From assembly GCF_029194005.1 (NCBI RefSeq), contig NZ_JARFVA010000004.1, forward strand, positions 124,001-188,000: a stretch of DNA of 64,000 nt, given 5' to 3'. Of the stretch, positions 28,325 to 35,725 are shown piece by piece. Positions within the stretch are counted from its first letter, which is position 1; each line of letters begins with the position of its first letter. The stretch is from Flagellimonas okinawensis (GTDB lineage Bacteria; Bacteroidota; Bacteroidia; Flavobacteriales; Flavobacteriaceae). The notes beneath the pieces are model-generated. The model worked only from the letters and a program-made list of their open reading frames with translations, was not told the origin of the DNA and ran no database searches. Position numbers and translations under genes: made by a program.

Positions 28325-28615
28325 TCAACAACTTTTGGTTTTTGCGACAGGGTCGATCTTTTTTCTAAAGATCCTGTTCACACAGACGATCTTACCATTA
28401 CTTTGTTTGATCTCCAGATTTTGAAAATCGTGCTGCTTCAACATATCGATGATACGCTCCCCTGTGTCCAATCGTTCCAGACCTTCAATGGCATCGACCT
28501 CCCCGTTCTTGATGATCACTTTGATGGATAGGAACCTTTTGCTACGTATCATCTCCAATACCTGGATCTCGGAGGGGGTCATTCCTGAAGGTTTTTGCTT
28601 GTTGTTATTTTCCAT
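28325..28615 (-). CDS. hypothetical protein of the mobilization module
   Basis: This 96-residue soluble protein starts with ENNNKQKPSGMTPSEIQVLEMI, which looks like a short helix-turn-helix-like opening, followed by a beta-rich stretch (FLSIKVIIKNGEVDAIEGLE) and a basic end. I do not recognise a family. It lies 12 bp after the relaxase stop on the same strand, so it is likely translated from the mob transcript. A role in transfer or in regulating the element is a guess from position. Confidence 0.65.
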   Translation of the reverse strand: MENNNKQKPSGMTPSEIQVLEMIRSKRFLSIKVIIKNGEVDAIEGLERLDTGERIIDMLKQHDFQNLEIKQSNGKIVCVNRIFRKKIDPVAKTKSC

Positions 28616-28626
28616 AAGTTCAAGTT

Positions 28627-29676
28627 CTAGAGGCCCAGCCCTTTTCTTTTCTTCTTTCCTTTGGACTTTTTCCTCGCACCATGGTCAATGAGTTCCAGTT
28701 TAAAGGGAGTCCAATCCGTTTCATTTGCCAAAGGCCCGGTCATTCCATTTCCCTTAATTTCTCCCACATAACTTTTTGATTGTTCAGAAGGATTTTCAGT
28801 GCCTTTTGTAACTCCCTCACTTCTTGGCTCAGGTTTGATTGCTGTTCCAAGGTTTCTTTCACCAACTCTATCAGTTCCCCGTTCTTTTCCATTAGTTGAT
28901 AGTATAACTGAACGGTCTCTGTCTTGCCCATAATCGATTTGTTTTACGATACTGTTCCATGAATATTTTTTGCCAAGCGTACTGCCTTTGTACACTACGC
29001 CTTGATGGTTGAACGATATGCCCGAGACCCTGCCCGTGGTCTTGCTTATATTGAACTTGGGCGAAATACCGTTCGATTCGAGCATTGAAATAAATTCGGA
29101 CGTATCCGCAGCTATTGAGATTGCTAAACCAATTTTATCCTGAAGGATAAGTTTGATGGGCAGATTTCCAGTCCTAAGGGTTTTCTCGATCTCTTTCTGG
29201 GTAAGCGGTTTTTCGGCACCAGTCTTTACAGAAATTTGGGACAGCCCGTATTTCTTTTCCAGATCATTGAGCACTTCCCGGCTCCTTCTTTTAATGTTGC
29301 TGTCACTTGTTGTCCTGCCCGAATACCTGACCCTATTGGCCACGATATGGATGTGCTCGTGCTTCGTGTCCGTATGGCGGTACATGATGAACTGGTTGTT
29401 GTCGAACCCCATCTTCAGTAGATAGTCGCATCCCAATGAAGCAAATTCTTTATCGTCCAATTGATCAGAGTACGGCAGGTTCAAGGAAACATGAAGGACC
29501 GCATTCCCAAGTCCCGGACGCAATTGCCGGATCAAATTGAATTCCTGTGTCATGTTTACCGCTGTGGATTGTTCGATATTGGAATCGATCACATATCCGA
29601 CCCCTTCGCTTACCTTTTTTTCATTGTAGGCAAGAACACCATAGAAGTCTTTCCCTATTGTTATCTTACCTATCAT
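28627..29676 (-). CDS. mobB: relaxase / mobilization nuclease
   Basis: This 349-residue relaxase would nick the element at its origin of transfer and pilot the DNA strand. The metal-binding three-His motif is clear: H106, H108 and H110 in KHEHIHIVANRV. An upstream Tyr (Y12 in DFYGVLAYNEKKV, or the nearby Y18) is the likely nicking residue. The fold and motif fit Bacteroidota MobB/MobP-type relaxases. The C-terminal third is low-complexity and basic (KKSKGKKKRKG) and overlaps a separate frame, noted at 28740-28931. Its ATG overlaps the mobC end by 11 bp. The symbol follows family usage. Confidence 0.88.
   Translation of the reverse strand: MIGKITIGKDFYGVLAYNEKKVSEGVGYVIDSNIEQSTAVNMTQEFNLIRQLRPGLGNAVLHVSLNLPYSDQLDDKEFASLGCDYLLKMGFDNNQFIMYRHTDTKHEHIHIVANRVRYSGRTTSDSNIKRRSREVLNDLEKKYGLSQISVKTGAEKPLTQKEIEKTLRTGNLPIKLILQDKIGLAISIAADTSEFISMLESNGISPKFNISKTTGRVSGISFNHQGVVYKGSTLGKKYSWNSIVKQIDYGQDRDRSVILSTNGKERGTDRVGERNLGTAIKPEPRSEGVTKGTENPSEQSKSYVGEIKGNGMTGPLANETDWTPFKLELIDHGARKKSKGKKKRKGLGL
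28740..28931 (-). CDS. 63-residue coiled-coil ORF nested in the relaxase gene
   Basis: In another frame of the same strand lies a complete ORF with ATG at 28931. Its product (MGKTETVQLYYQLMEKNGEL...) shows regular Leu/Ile/Val spacing with charged residues, as in a coiled coil: ELIELVKETLEQQSNLSQEV, then LQKALKILLNNQ. In the same stretch the relaxase frame is low-complexity, rich in Gly, Arg, Thr and Ser. The nested frame therefore looks more like a protein than a shadow would. It could be a separate small protein, or chance; function unknown. Confidence 0.4.
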   Translation of the reverse strand: MGKTETVQLYYQLMEKNGELIELVKETLEQQSNLSQEVRELQKALKILLNNQKVMWEKLREME

Positions 29677-30013
29677 TGTTCGAGATATTTGTTTTGAGCT
29701 GCTGTAACAACATTTTTACCTCCTCCAATTGTTTAGATATACTGAACGGGGCATGGATGCCAGAGTTCGATACCCTGGCAAGTTGGTTCAGGTTGTTTCC
29801 CATCCGGCTCAGTTCGACAAACAGTTTTCGGTCCAATGGGCTTACCTTTTTATTCGGCAAGGATTTTCCCGTACATTTTCTTCGGATATATTCAGCTGTG
29901 GATAATCCAATTGTCTCCGCATTGTTGGAAATGATCGCGTGTTCACTTTGTGAAACCCTAAAGGCGATGACAATCGTCCTTTGTTTTGATATGTCCTTTT
30001 TAGGTCTTGCCAT
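29666..30013 (-). CDS. mobC: mobilization protein MobC-like (ribbon-helix-helix)
   Basis: I chose ATG 30013 (MARPKKDISKQRTIVIAFRVS), giving 115 residues; the open frame continues upstream into the oriT-like repeats and is not convincing there. The N-terminal part resembles a ribbon-helix-helix DNA-binding domain (IVIAFRVSQSEHAIISNNAE). The C-terminal part has LSRMGNNLNQLARVSN, the signature of MobC-type accessory proteins that help the relaxase at oriT. It overlaps the relaxase start by 11 bp, and the inverted repeats just upstream are its likely binding site. Confidence 0.85.
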   Translation of the reverse strand: MARPKKDISKQRTIVIAFRVSQSEHAIISNNAETIGLSTAEYIRRKCTGKSLPNKKVSPLDRKLFVELSRMGNNLNQLARVSNSGIHAPFSISKQLEEVKMLLQQLKTNISNNDR

Positions 30014-30040
30014 TTGCCATGAATTTGGTATTGTTCTAAA

Positions 30041-30100
30041 GGTCACTTGTAAACGAAGTGCGCAGTTTTTGTTTACAAAAACACAACTTGCTTCGTGACC
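30041..30100. other. candidate origin of transfer: nested inverted repeats upstream of mobC
   Basis: Four inverted repeats nest in 60 bp: GGTCAC (30041) with GTGACC (30095); TTGTAAAC (30047) with GTTTACAA (30071); ACGAAG (30053) with CTTCGT (30091); and GTTTTTGT (30065) with ACAAAAAC (30075). Such clusters upstream of mobC-relaxase operons are typical of oriT and of MobC autoregulation. No nick site can be named from the sequence. Confidence 0.55.
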
Positions 30101-30148
30101 CCCCATCAACTATATGGCAAACCTATGGCCTATGGATTGTTTGCAAGG

Positions 30149-30182
30149 GATTTGCCGTACATGGACTTTTGTACGGCAAATC
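30149..30182. other. 12-bp perfect hairpin, GATTTGCCGTAC / GTACGGCAAATC
   Basis: The arms 30149-30160 and 30171-30182 pair perfectly around a 10-nt loop (ATGGACTTTT). There is no T-run, so it is not a simple terminator. It lies about 50 bp beyond the oriT candidate and may belong to it, or be a binding site or single-strand replication signal. Confidence 0.45.
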
Positions 30183-30365
30183 ATTGAAGGGTCATTTCAG
30201 AAGAGAAAAATCAAAAACCACACTGAACTTGAACTTGGTATTTCAATGGACAGGGGCAAAACGGCCGATTTGTATTGTCCAAATCGATTTTAATGCCTGT
30301 ATGGACTAAAAATGGAAAGGGAGAAAAGTACCATCATCGGCTTTAAATCATCATCGCAAGGTTCG

Positions 30366-30545
30366 CTTCGCCCCCTGATCCCGTTCCATTTTTCATTATC
30401 TAAATGATTAAATGTACGATCATACAAATCATCAAATATTTATTTGTGTCTTGCAATTGCCAAAAATCCAATTGCAACAACGGCCGTATGGCAAAACCAC
30501 TATGGAATCCAAGGAAATATCCAACTTTTTCTTCCTTCTCCCTTT
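30366..30545 (+). repeat. direct repeat, copy A, upstream of the esterase-like gene
   Basis: About 180 bp resemble copy B at 32121-32305 closely. Shared landmarks are CTTCGCCCC, GATCATACAAATCATCAAAT, CAACGGCCGTATGGCA and TGGAATC-AAGGAAAT, with small indels between. Each copy precedes an esterase-like coding sequence (intact here, a remnant after copy B). It probably represents the shared upstream region of a duplicated gene. Confidence 0.85.
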
Positions 30546-30942
30546 CCACAAAAGGGCACCCGGAGGGTGCACTCTCACATGGCAATATGGTACATGTATT
30601 GTGTTATATGATAATGCGTTAATTTTGTGTCAAAGTGAAAAAACGGTGAGTACATGGAAAGGACGGATACTGAGAACCACTAAATTAATCCATCTTATTT
30701 TATTGTAACATATTGTATATATGAACCTTATGATCTATTTCACTATGCTCATTGTTTTCCGTCTAAAGTGGTATACAAAGTCCGTTTTTTGCACTTGGAA
30801 GCGTCTACATGGATTTTTTTCTTTTTGAAATAATGTAGGAAAGAATTTACTAAGAAATCTTTTTGCATTTTTTTGGAGTATGTGGTATTTACTTTTGAAT
30901 TTTTATCTTAAATGATTTAATACATACAATGTAAAAAATATC
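30546..30942. other. AT-rich non-coding stretch before the esterase-like gene
   Basis: I see no gene in these 397 bp. A small hairpin, GCACCC/GGGTGC at 30557-30571, lies near the left edge. The right part is AT-rich and presumably holds the promoter and leader of the esterase-like gene, but no clear -33/-7 pair can be named. The stretch 30183-30365 is also without a credible gene. Confidence 0.5.
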
Positions 30943-32103
30943 ATGATTAAGTATTCATTCTTTTTGCACAGTGTCCTACGTTGTCTATTGTTTTTAACGT
31001 TTTTCAATCTCCAAGGTCAGATTGACCCCAACATATACAAATTTGATTCTGGAGAAGGACTTTCAGATGATGTGAAAAAAATTATTCGGGATAACGTCAA
31101 AGATAAGAGCGTTGTTTTTATCGGTGAATCTGTACATTATAGTGGTTCGGATTTTTTGGCTAAAACAAAGGTGGTCGAATATCTCGTCAAAGAATTACAG
31201 TTTACCGATATTGCTTTTGAAAGTGATTTTTTTGGACTTTTTTTTGACCATAGTAAATTAAATATCTTTCCTCACTGGTCAAAATCCGTTCAATGTCAAA
31301 AGCTTTTTGATATTGTTGAAAAAGAAAATGTGAACCTTTGGGGATTTGATAACCAGCTCCACTCCAAGTATTCTGCGAATCATTTTGACGCTAAGCTGAA
31401 AGAGTTTCTGAAGTCGCATGGAATTTTAGTTGAAGATAGGTTTTTGGAATTGACAGGAAAAGTTGCAAAAAACTATTATAATACAAAGGAAGTTTTGACC
31501 AAGACTGATGTTGAATATGTACACAAAAATTTGGAAATTCTTTTGAACAATGATAAAGTCAAGGATGACCTTCTGTGGTATCAGATATTAGATAGTTTCA
31601 GAAGCGCATTGCTCATATATACCACCCATTATAGTTTATCCAAAGCAGTACCCATAAGAGATGCCCAAATGGCTAAAAATTTAAATTTTATTACTAAAAG
31701 ATTGGAAAATAGAAAGGTGATAGTTTGGTTGGCCAATGCGCATATGTCCAATTGCAACGAAAAATTTATGAAAGGTAAGACAATGGGCTTTCAGTATGCT
31801 AGAATGAACCCTAACTCTTCCTATAGCATTGCAGTGGGTTCCTTAATTTTGCCCCCGCGAACGGAAAAAGATATCATCAAGGCCCACAGGGATAGAGGAA
31901 GTCTAGTTCACTTTCTTCCTGCACTGAATGAAAATTTTTTTATTGATGTCATTGAAATAAGGAAGAAACGACCAGAAATTGCAAACGCAGTTTACAATGA
32001 TAACGATATATTTAATTTGAATAATTCCAAAGCCAAATGGTTTCAACACTTTGATGCTATTATTTTTGTGACAAATGGAGAAGAAATAAAACGAATCGAT
32101 TAG
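30943..32103 (+). CDS. erythromycin esterase-like exported protein
   Basis: This 386-residue protein begins with a basic-hydrophobic export signal (MIKYSFFLHSVLRCLLFLTFFNLQGQ). Family marks follow: GESVH (about 57-61, matching the GE..H motif of Ere enzymes), an acidic AFESDF near 92, PIRDAQMAKNL near 240 (compare R-D-x-x-M-A-x-N) and VWLANAHMSN near 258, with the second His. Ere enzymes open the macrolide ring by hydrolysis. Many relatives of unknown substrate exist in Bacteroidota, and an export signal is unlike classic cytoplasmic EreA/EreB, so resistance should not be assumed. It lies on the island between duplicated repeats. Confidence 0.82.
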   Translation: MIKYSFFLHSVLRCLLFLTFFNLQGQIDPNIYKFDSGEGLSDDVKKIIRDNVKDKSVVFIGESVHYSGSDFLAKTKVVEYLVKELQFTDIAFESDFFGLFFDHSKLNIFPHWSKSVQCQKLFDIVEKENVNLWGFDNQLHSKYSANHFDAKLKEFLKSHGILVEDRFLELTGKVAKNYYNTKEVLTKTDVEYVHKNLEILLNNDKVKDDLLWYQILDSFRSALLIYTTHYSLSKAVPIRDAQMAKNLNFITKRLENRKVIVWLANAHMSNCNEKFMKGKTMGFQYARMNPNSSYSIAVGSLILPPRTEKDIIKAHRDRGSLVHFLPALNENFFIDVIEIRKKRPEIANAVYNDNDIFNLNNSKAKWFQHFDAIIFVTNGEEIKRID

Positions 32104-32120
32104 AAAAATATTACATTAAA

Positions 32121-32305
32121 CTTCGCCCCTGATTCCGTTCCATTTTTCATGTACATATTTATCTAAATCATTAAATGTACGATCATACAAATCATCAAAT
32201 ATTATTTGTGTATTGCAATTGCCTAAAATCCAATTGACACAACGGCCGTATGGCAGAAACCACAGTGGAATCTAAGGAAATAACCTGCCTTTTCTTCTTT
32301 TCCCG
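32121..32305 (+). repeat. direct repeat, copy B, upstream of an esterase-like remnant
   Basis: This copy resembles copy A at 30366-30545 over its full length, and starts 18 bp after the stop of the esterase-like gene. It differs by substitutions and short indels, so the duplication is not recent. Between it and the remnant at 32503 I see no gene. Confidence 0.85.
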
Positions 32306-32502
32306 CAAGAATAGCACCCGACAGATACTCACCCCATTGACCGAAATGTAATGGCTCTTTGTGGGCATCAACGAATTTTGATGGGATTTACAGGATTGAA
32401 AGTATTTTTCGAAGCGGTCGAATAAATGTAAGGGAATGATTTTTCAATTTCCGCCTTTAGATTATCATCAAAATATTTGTGTTAATTTTGTAAAAAAAAA
32501 GG

Positions 32503-32673
32503 ATGACCTTTCAACACGTCGATGTAATAATTTTTGTGGTAAATAGAGGGGAAGTAAAACAGACCAATAAAAAAACTTTTAAGAAAAACTGCTACGCTGG
32601 ATTCTCCCTGCATTTTGGTTTTCAAAAGTTCAAAAAAATGCCTGACATCCTTTTTGCAGATAAGCTGATATAA
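32503..32673 (+). pseudogene. 3' remnant of a second esterase-like gene
   Basis: The frame from ATG 32503 reads MTFQHVDVIIFVVNRGEVKQ, which aligns with the end of the intact gene, WFQHFDAIIFVTNGEEIKR. The DNA matches well too. After this the frame runs on through unrelated sequence to TAA 32671. With copy B before it, this is what remains of a tandem duplicate whose body has been deleted. The 56-codon frame could be translated but cannot be a functional esterase. Confidence 0.7.
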
Positions 32674-32703
32674 AGGATTGTAGATTGTTCATTTGAAATA
32701 GAC

Positions 32704-33171
32704 CTAATTCTCACCTACTCTCAACCCGGGTAGGAGGCTTTTCTTCTCTAATTTAGACAAGCTGATTTTTGTGTTTTTTTTATGAATATTTATAAGATTG
32801 GGGGGTGTATTAAAAACGACTGACAAAATACAGTTGGAACAACAAGTCCCATCACAGCTTTCAGAAGAGATTATGGCCGGATAACGTTTTTCGTCGGTTG
32901 CCAGCCGCACGGATATGGTGTCCCCTGTCTTAAACGGATGCTCATTTGTGTATAGGGCTGCGGTCAACTCCAATTTTCCGACTTTTTTTTTGGTGACTTT
33001 TAAAACCCTTCCCTCAACACTATAGGTGTCGAAAACCTCAAAATTGTACAGAAAAATTAAAAAAATGACTATAACAAGCATCAAAACAGATGCCCCAAAC
33101 CTTAATGTCCAGTGAAATGGCTTCTCAATTATTGAAATCAATTTTGGACTTGAATCATTAGAGTTTACCAT
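32704..33171 (-). CDS. short HlyD-like bitopic protein with cysteine cluster, partner of the C39 exporter
   Basis: This 155-residue protein has a cytoplasmic N-terminus (about 1-24), one membrane segment (about 26-43, ASVLMLVIVIFLIFLYNF) and a periplasmic part. The latter begins VEGRVLKVTKKKVGKLEL and has FKTGDTISVRL, resembling the beta-barrel part of HlyD-type adaptors but without the long coiled coil. Six residues apart lie four cysteines in SCDGTCCSNCIL, an unusual feature in such adaptors and a match for a system that handles thiols. The gene starts 3 bp after the exporter's stop, so both are one operon. The adaptor role is inference from position and shape. Confidence 0.65.
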   Translation of the reverse strand: MVNSNDSSPKLISIIEKPFHWTLRFGASVLMLVIVIFLIFLYNFEVFDTYSVEGRVLKVTKKKVGKLELTAALYTNEHPFKTGDTISVRLATDEKRYPAIISSESCDGTCCSNCILSVVFNTPPNLINIHKKNTKISLSKLEKKSLLPGLRVGEN

Positions 33172-33174
33172 AAA

Positions 33175-35364
33175 TTAATCACCAAGCTCCAATTGGTTTT
33201 TTATAAGATTATAATACTTGCCCGTTTTTTGGACTAATTCAACGTGCGACCCAATTTCCTCAATGGCTCCATTTTCCAATACAATTATCTGGTCGGCATT
33301 TTTTACCGTGCTCAACCGATGGGCGACGACTAAAACCGTTCTTTCTTCAAAAAAACGCTCCAAATTGTCGACAATTATTTTCTCGTTATCGGCATCAAGG
33401 GCAGAAGTGGCCTCATCCAAAATTAAAAATTTGGGATTTTTATAAATTGCTCTGGCAAGGAGAATTCTTTGCTTCTGGCCTGTACTTAATCCCATGCCTT
33501 CATTTCCAAGGACCGTATCCCAGGTTTGGGGCAATTTCATAATAAAATCTTCAATATTTGCCATTTTAATAGCATTTAAAAACCGCTCTTTATCAGGCTC
33601 TATATTGCTGATCACTACATTTTTTAATATAGTATCATTAAAAATAAAATCTTCCTGAAGGACCACTCCACAATGATCTCTCCAAGCCTTCAAATCGATG
33701 GAGCTAAGATTTTGGTCTCCGACAAAAACAGTTCCTTCATCCGGTCTATAAAACCGTAAAAGCATTTTTAGCAAAGTGGTCTTGCCACTCCCACTTGCAC
33801 CCACAATTGCCGTGGTCTTTAGCTGGGGGATTAAGAGATTAATGTTTTTAAGCACCAAAACATCTGAACCAGGATACCTGAAATTTAAATTTTTAATTTC
33901 TATATCATGAGATGACTTTGGGAGCTGTTTTGTCTCTCCATTGTCAGTCTCACTGGGTTTATTCTGGATTTCAGAAAGTCTTTGTAAGGATAATTTAGCG
34001 TCCTGTGATTCTTTAACAAATCCCACAAAATCGTGTAAGGGCGCATTTAAGCTCCCTATTATATAAGAAATGGCCAACATGGCCCCGATGGTCATGTTTC
34101 CTTCAATCACCAATAACGCAGAATAAAAGGTAATCAGTATGTTTTTCAGTTCATTGATCAATGCTGCACCAGCATCCTGCGTTTGTTCCAAACGAGTTCC
34201 CTTTATCAATACATTATAAAGTTCCACTCTTTTGTTTTCCCAGGCCCATCTTTGCTCTTTTTCGACATTGTTCATTTTGATTGTCTGCATTCCGTTTAAA
34301 AGTTCAACAACCAAACTTTGTTCTTGGGACATAAGTCTAAACTTTTCATGGTCAATTAGTTCTCTCCTTTTTAAAAAAAACAGGATCCAAACCACATAAA
34401 CCACAGACCCAACCGCAAAAAGAAGGAACACATAAAAATCATAATAGGCTATAACAGAGGCAAAAATCAAAATGGAAAAAATGGAAAAAAGAATGTTTAG
34501 TGACGATGTTGTTATTAACTTTTCGATTCTCGAATGATCGTCAATCCTCTGTAAAATATCCCCTGTTATCTTAGTGTCAAAAAAAGAAATAGGGAGACTC
34601 ATCAGCTTTTTAAAAAAATCTGAGACCAACAAGATGTTGATTCTTGTACTAAGATGTAAAAGTGCCCACCCTTTTATCAGTTCCAATGCTATTTTCCCCA
34701 AAAAGATGAACAATTGGGCGAGCAACAGGAGATATATTAATTGTACACTTTCGTTTTTTATTCCCACATCAACTATACTTTGTGTCAAAAAAGGGAAAAC
34801 GAGTTGCAACAAGCTCCCTGCCAAAAGCCCAACACATAATTGAAGAAAAAGAGATTTATATTTAAGTATATACGGCAGAAGATGTTTGTATCCTGACTTT
34901 TTTTTTGGGGGCTCTGATTTTACACTATCAAAATACTCAGTTTTTTCAAGCAACAGGGCTATTCCTTCCGAGGGATTGTCACTATTATTGACACTGCTGG
35001 CCCAATGTTTAACAAACGCACCTTTTTTATATTTGATCAATCCAACTGCTGGATCGGCAATATGATAGGTTTCATTTACTCTTTGATAAAGGACCACATA
35101 ATGATTATTGTCCCAAAATAGGATACAGGGTAACGGGGCTTTGTCCAAATTTTCTAGGCTCAGTCTTGCCCCGATCACATCAAAGCCAACATTTTTAGCA
35201 GCAAAGCTGAGTTTTTTTAAATTGGTCCCGCCTCGGCTGGTCTCGGACAACCCACGTAAATGTTCAATGGAAATCTTTCTCCCATAAAACTCGGCAATCA
35301 TTTTCAAACAAGTTGGCCCACAATCCTTAAAATCTATTTGTCTATAAAAAGGAAAATTCTTCAT
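33175..35364 (-). CDS. C39-peptidase ABC transporter (peptide processing and export)
   Basis: This 729-residue transporter has three parts. The first is an N-terminal C39 cysteine protease (1-150) with the nucleophile C15 in FKDCGPTC, a His near 88 in NNHYVVLY and an Asp near 104 in IADPAVG. A six-span membrane domain (about 165-460) follows. The last part is an ATPase with Walker A GASGSGKTT, signature LSTGQKQR and Walker B FLILDEATSALD. Such proteins cut the leader of double-glycine peptides and export the core. All catalytic residues are present. The likely substrate is the GG-leader peptide at 37263, on the opposite strand 1.9 kb away. Confidence 0.95.
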   Translation of the reverse strand: MKNFPFYRQIDFKDCGPTCLKMIAEFYGRKISIEHLRGLSETSRGGTNLKKLSFAAKNVGFDVIGARLSLENLDKAPLPCILFWDNNHYVVLYQRVNETYHIADPAVGLIKYKKGAFVKHWASSVNNSDNPSEGIALLLEKTEYFDSVKSEPPKKKSGYKHLLPYILKYKSLFLQLCVGLLAGSLLQLVFPFLTQSIVDVGIKNESVQLIYLLLLAQLFIFLGKIALELIKGWALLHLSTRINILLVSDFFKKLMSLPISFFDTKITGDILQRIDDHSRIEKLITTSSLNILFSIFSILIFASVIAYYDFYVFLLFAVGSVVYVVWILFFLKRRELIDHEKFRLMSQEQSLVVELLNGMQTIKMNNVEKEQRWAWENKRVELYNVLIKGTRLEQTQDAGAALINELKNILITFYSALLVIEGNMTIGAMLAISYIIGSLNAPLHDFVGFVKESQDAKLSLQRLSEIQNKPSETDNGETKQLPKSSHDIEIKNLNFRYPGSDVLVLKNINLLIPQLKTTAIVGASGSGKTTLLKMLLRFYRPDEGTVFVGDQNLSSIDLKAWRDHCGVVLQEDFIFNDTILKNVVISNIEPDKERFLNAIKMANIEDFIMKLPQTWDTVLGNEGMGLSTGQKQRILLARAIYKNPKFLILDEATSALDADNEKIIVDNLERFFEERTVLVVAHRLSTVKNADQIIVLENGAIEEIGSHVELVQKTGKYYNLIKNQLELGD

Positions 35365-35372
35365 ATTTTGCT

Positions 35373-35558
35373 TTACTTCAAAAGTAACAATTGGATGAGT
35401 TTAAACTTTTTCCCTTGTTTTTTATTCATATTTCGATGAAACACAAACAATTGAGTTTTTAGCTGTTCTATTGAATTTGAGGAGCTTAGAAAAAAATATT
35501 CCGTAAGAGCATTAAATAATCCTTGAATGAAATCGACCCTATCGAAGATTGTACTCAT
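35373..35558 (-). CDS. 61-residue hypothetical ORF at the head of the exporter operon
   Basis: The ORF with ATG 35558 (MSTIFDRVDFIQGLFNALTE...) ends 8 bp before the exporter ATG. The product is a hydrophilic, helix-prone protein with a hydrophobic end (LIQLLLLK). An upstream in-frame start would add 22 residues but crosses a short hairpin, GACCTC/GAGGTC (35573-35596), and seems less likely. I recognise no family. It could be a leader-linked regulator or immunity protein, on position alone. Confidence 0.4.
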   Translation of the reverse strand: MSTIFDRVDFIQGLFNALTEYFFLSSSNSIEQLKTQLFVFHRNMNKKQGKKFKLIQLLLLK

Positions 35559-35725
35559 AACCAAGCCCCCCTGACCTCTGCCAATAAAAGGAGGTCTTTT
35601 GGCAAAAAATTTTGTGATAATCAAATATTAACTTTTTTGTGTGAAGTTTCAATGTTCTTTTTGGTTATTTTTCTCCAATGAGATTTTTTGTGACAAATTA
35701 TAATGTTTAAAATATTTTGGTGTCT

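Noticed and set aside
28225..30047. other copies of GGTCACT (28225 and 30041) as the right att site
   Set aside because: Both lie inside the mobilization module, and neither is followed by a tRNA-type terminator or by ordinary chromosomal genes.
29547..30098. 183-codon frame on + over mobC and the relaxase start
   Set aside because: It is antisense to two genes with family motifs and would also cross the oriT-like repeats; Cys- and Leu-rich product without pattern.
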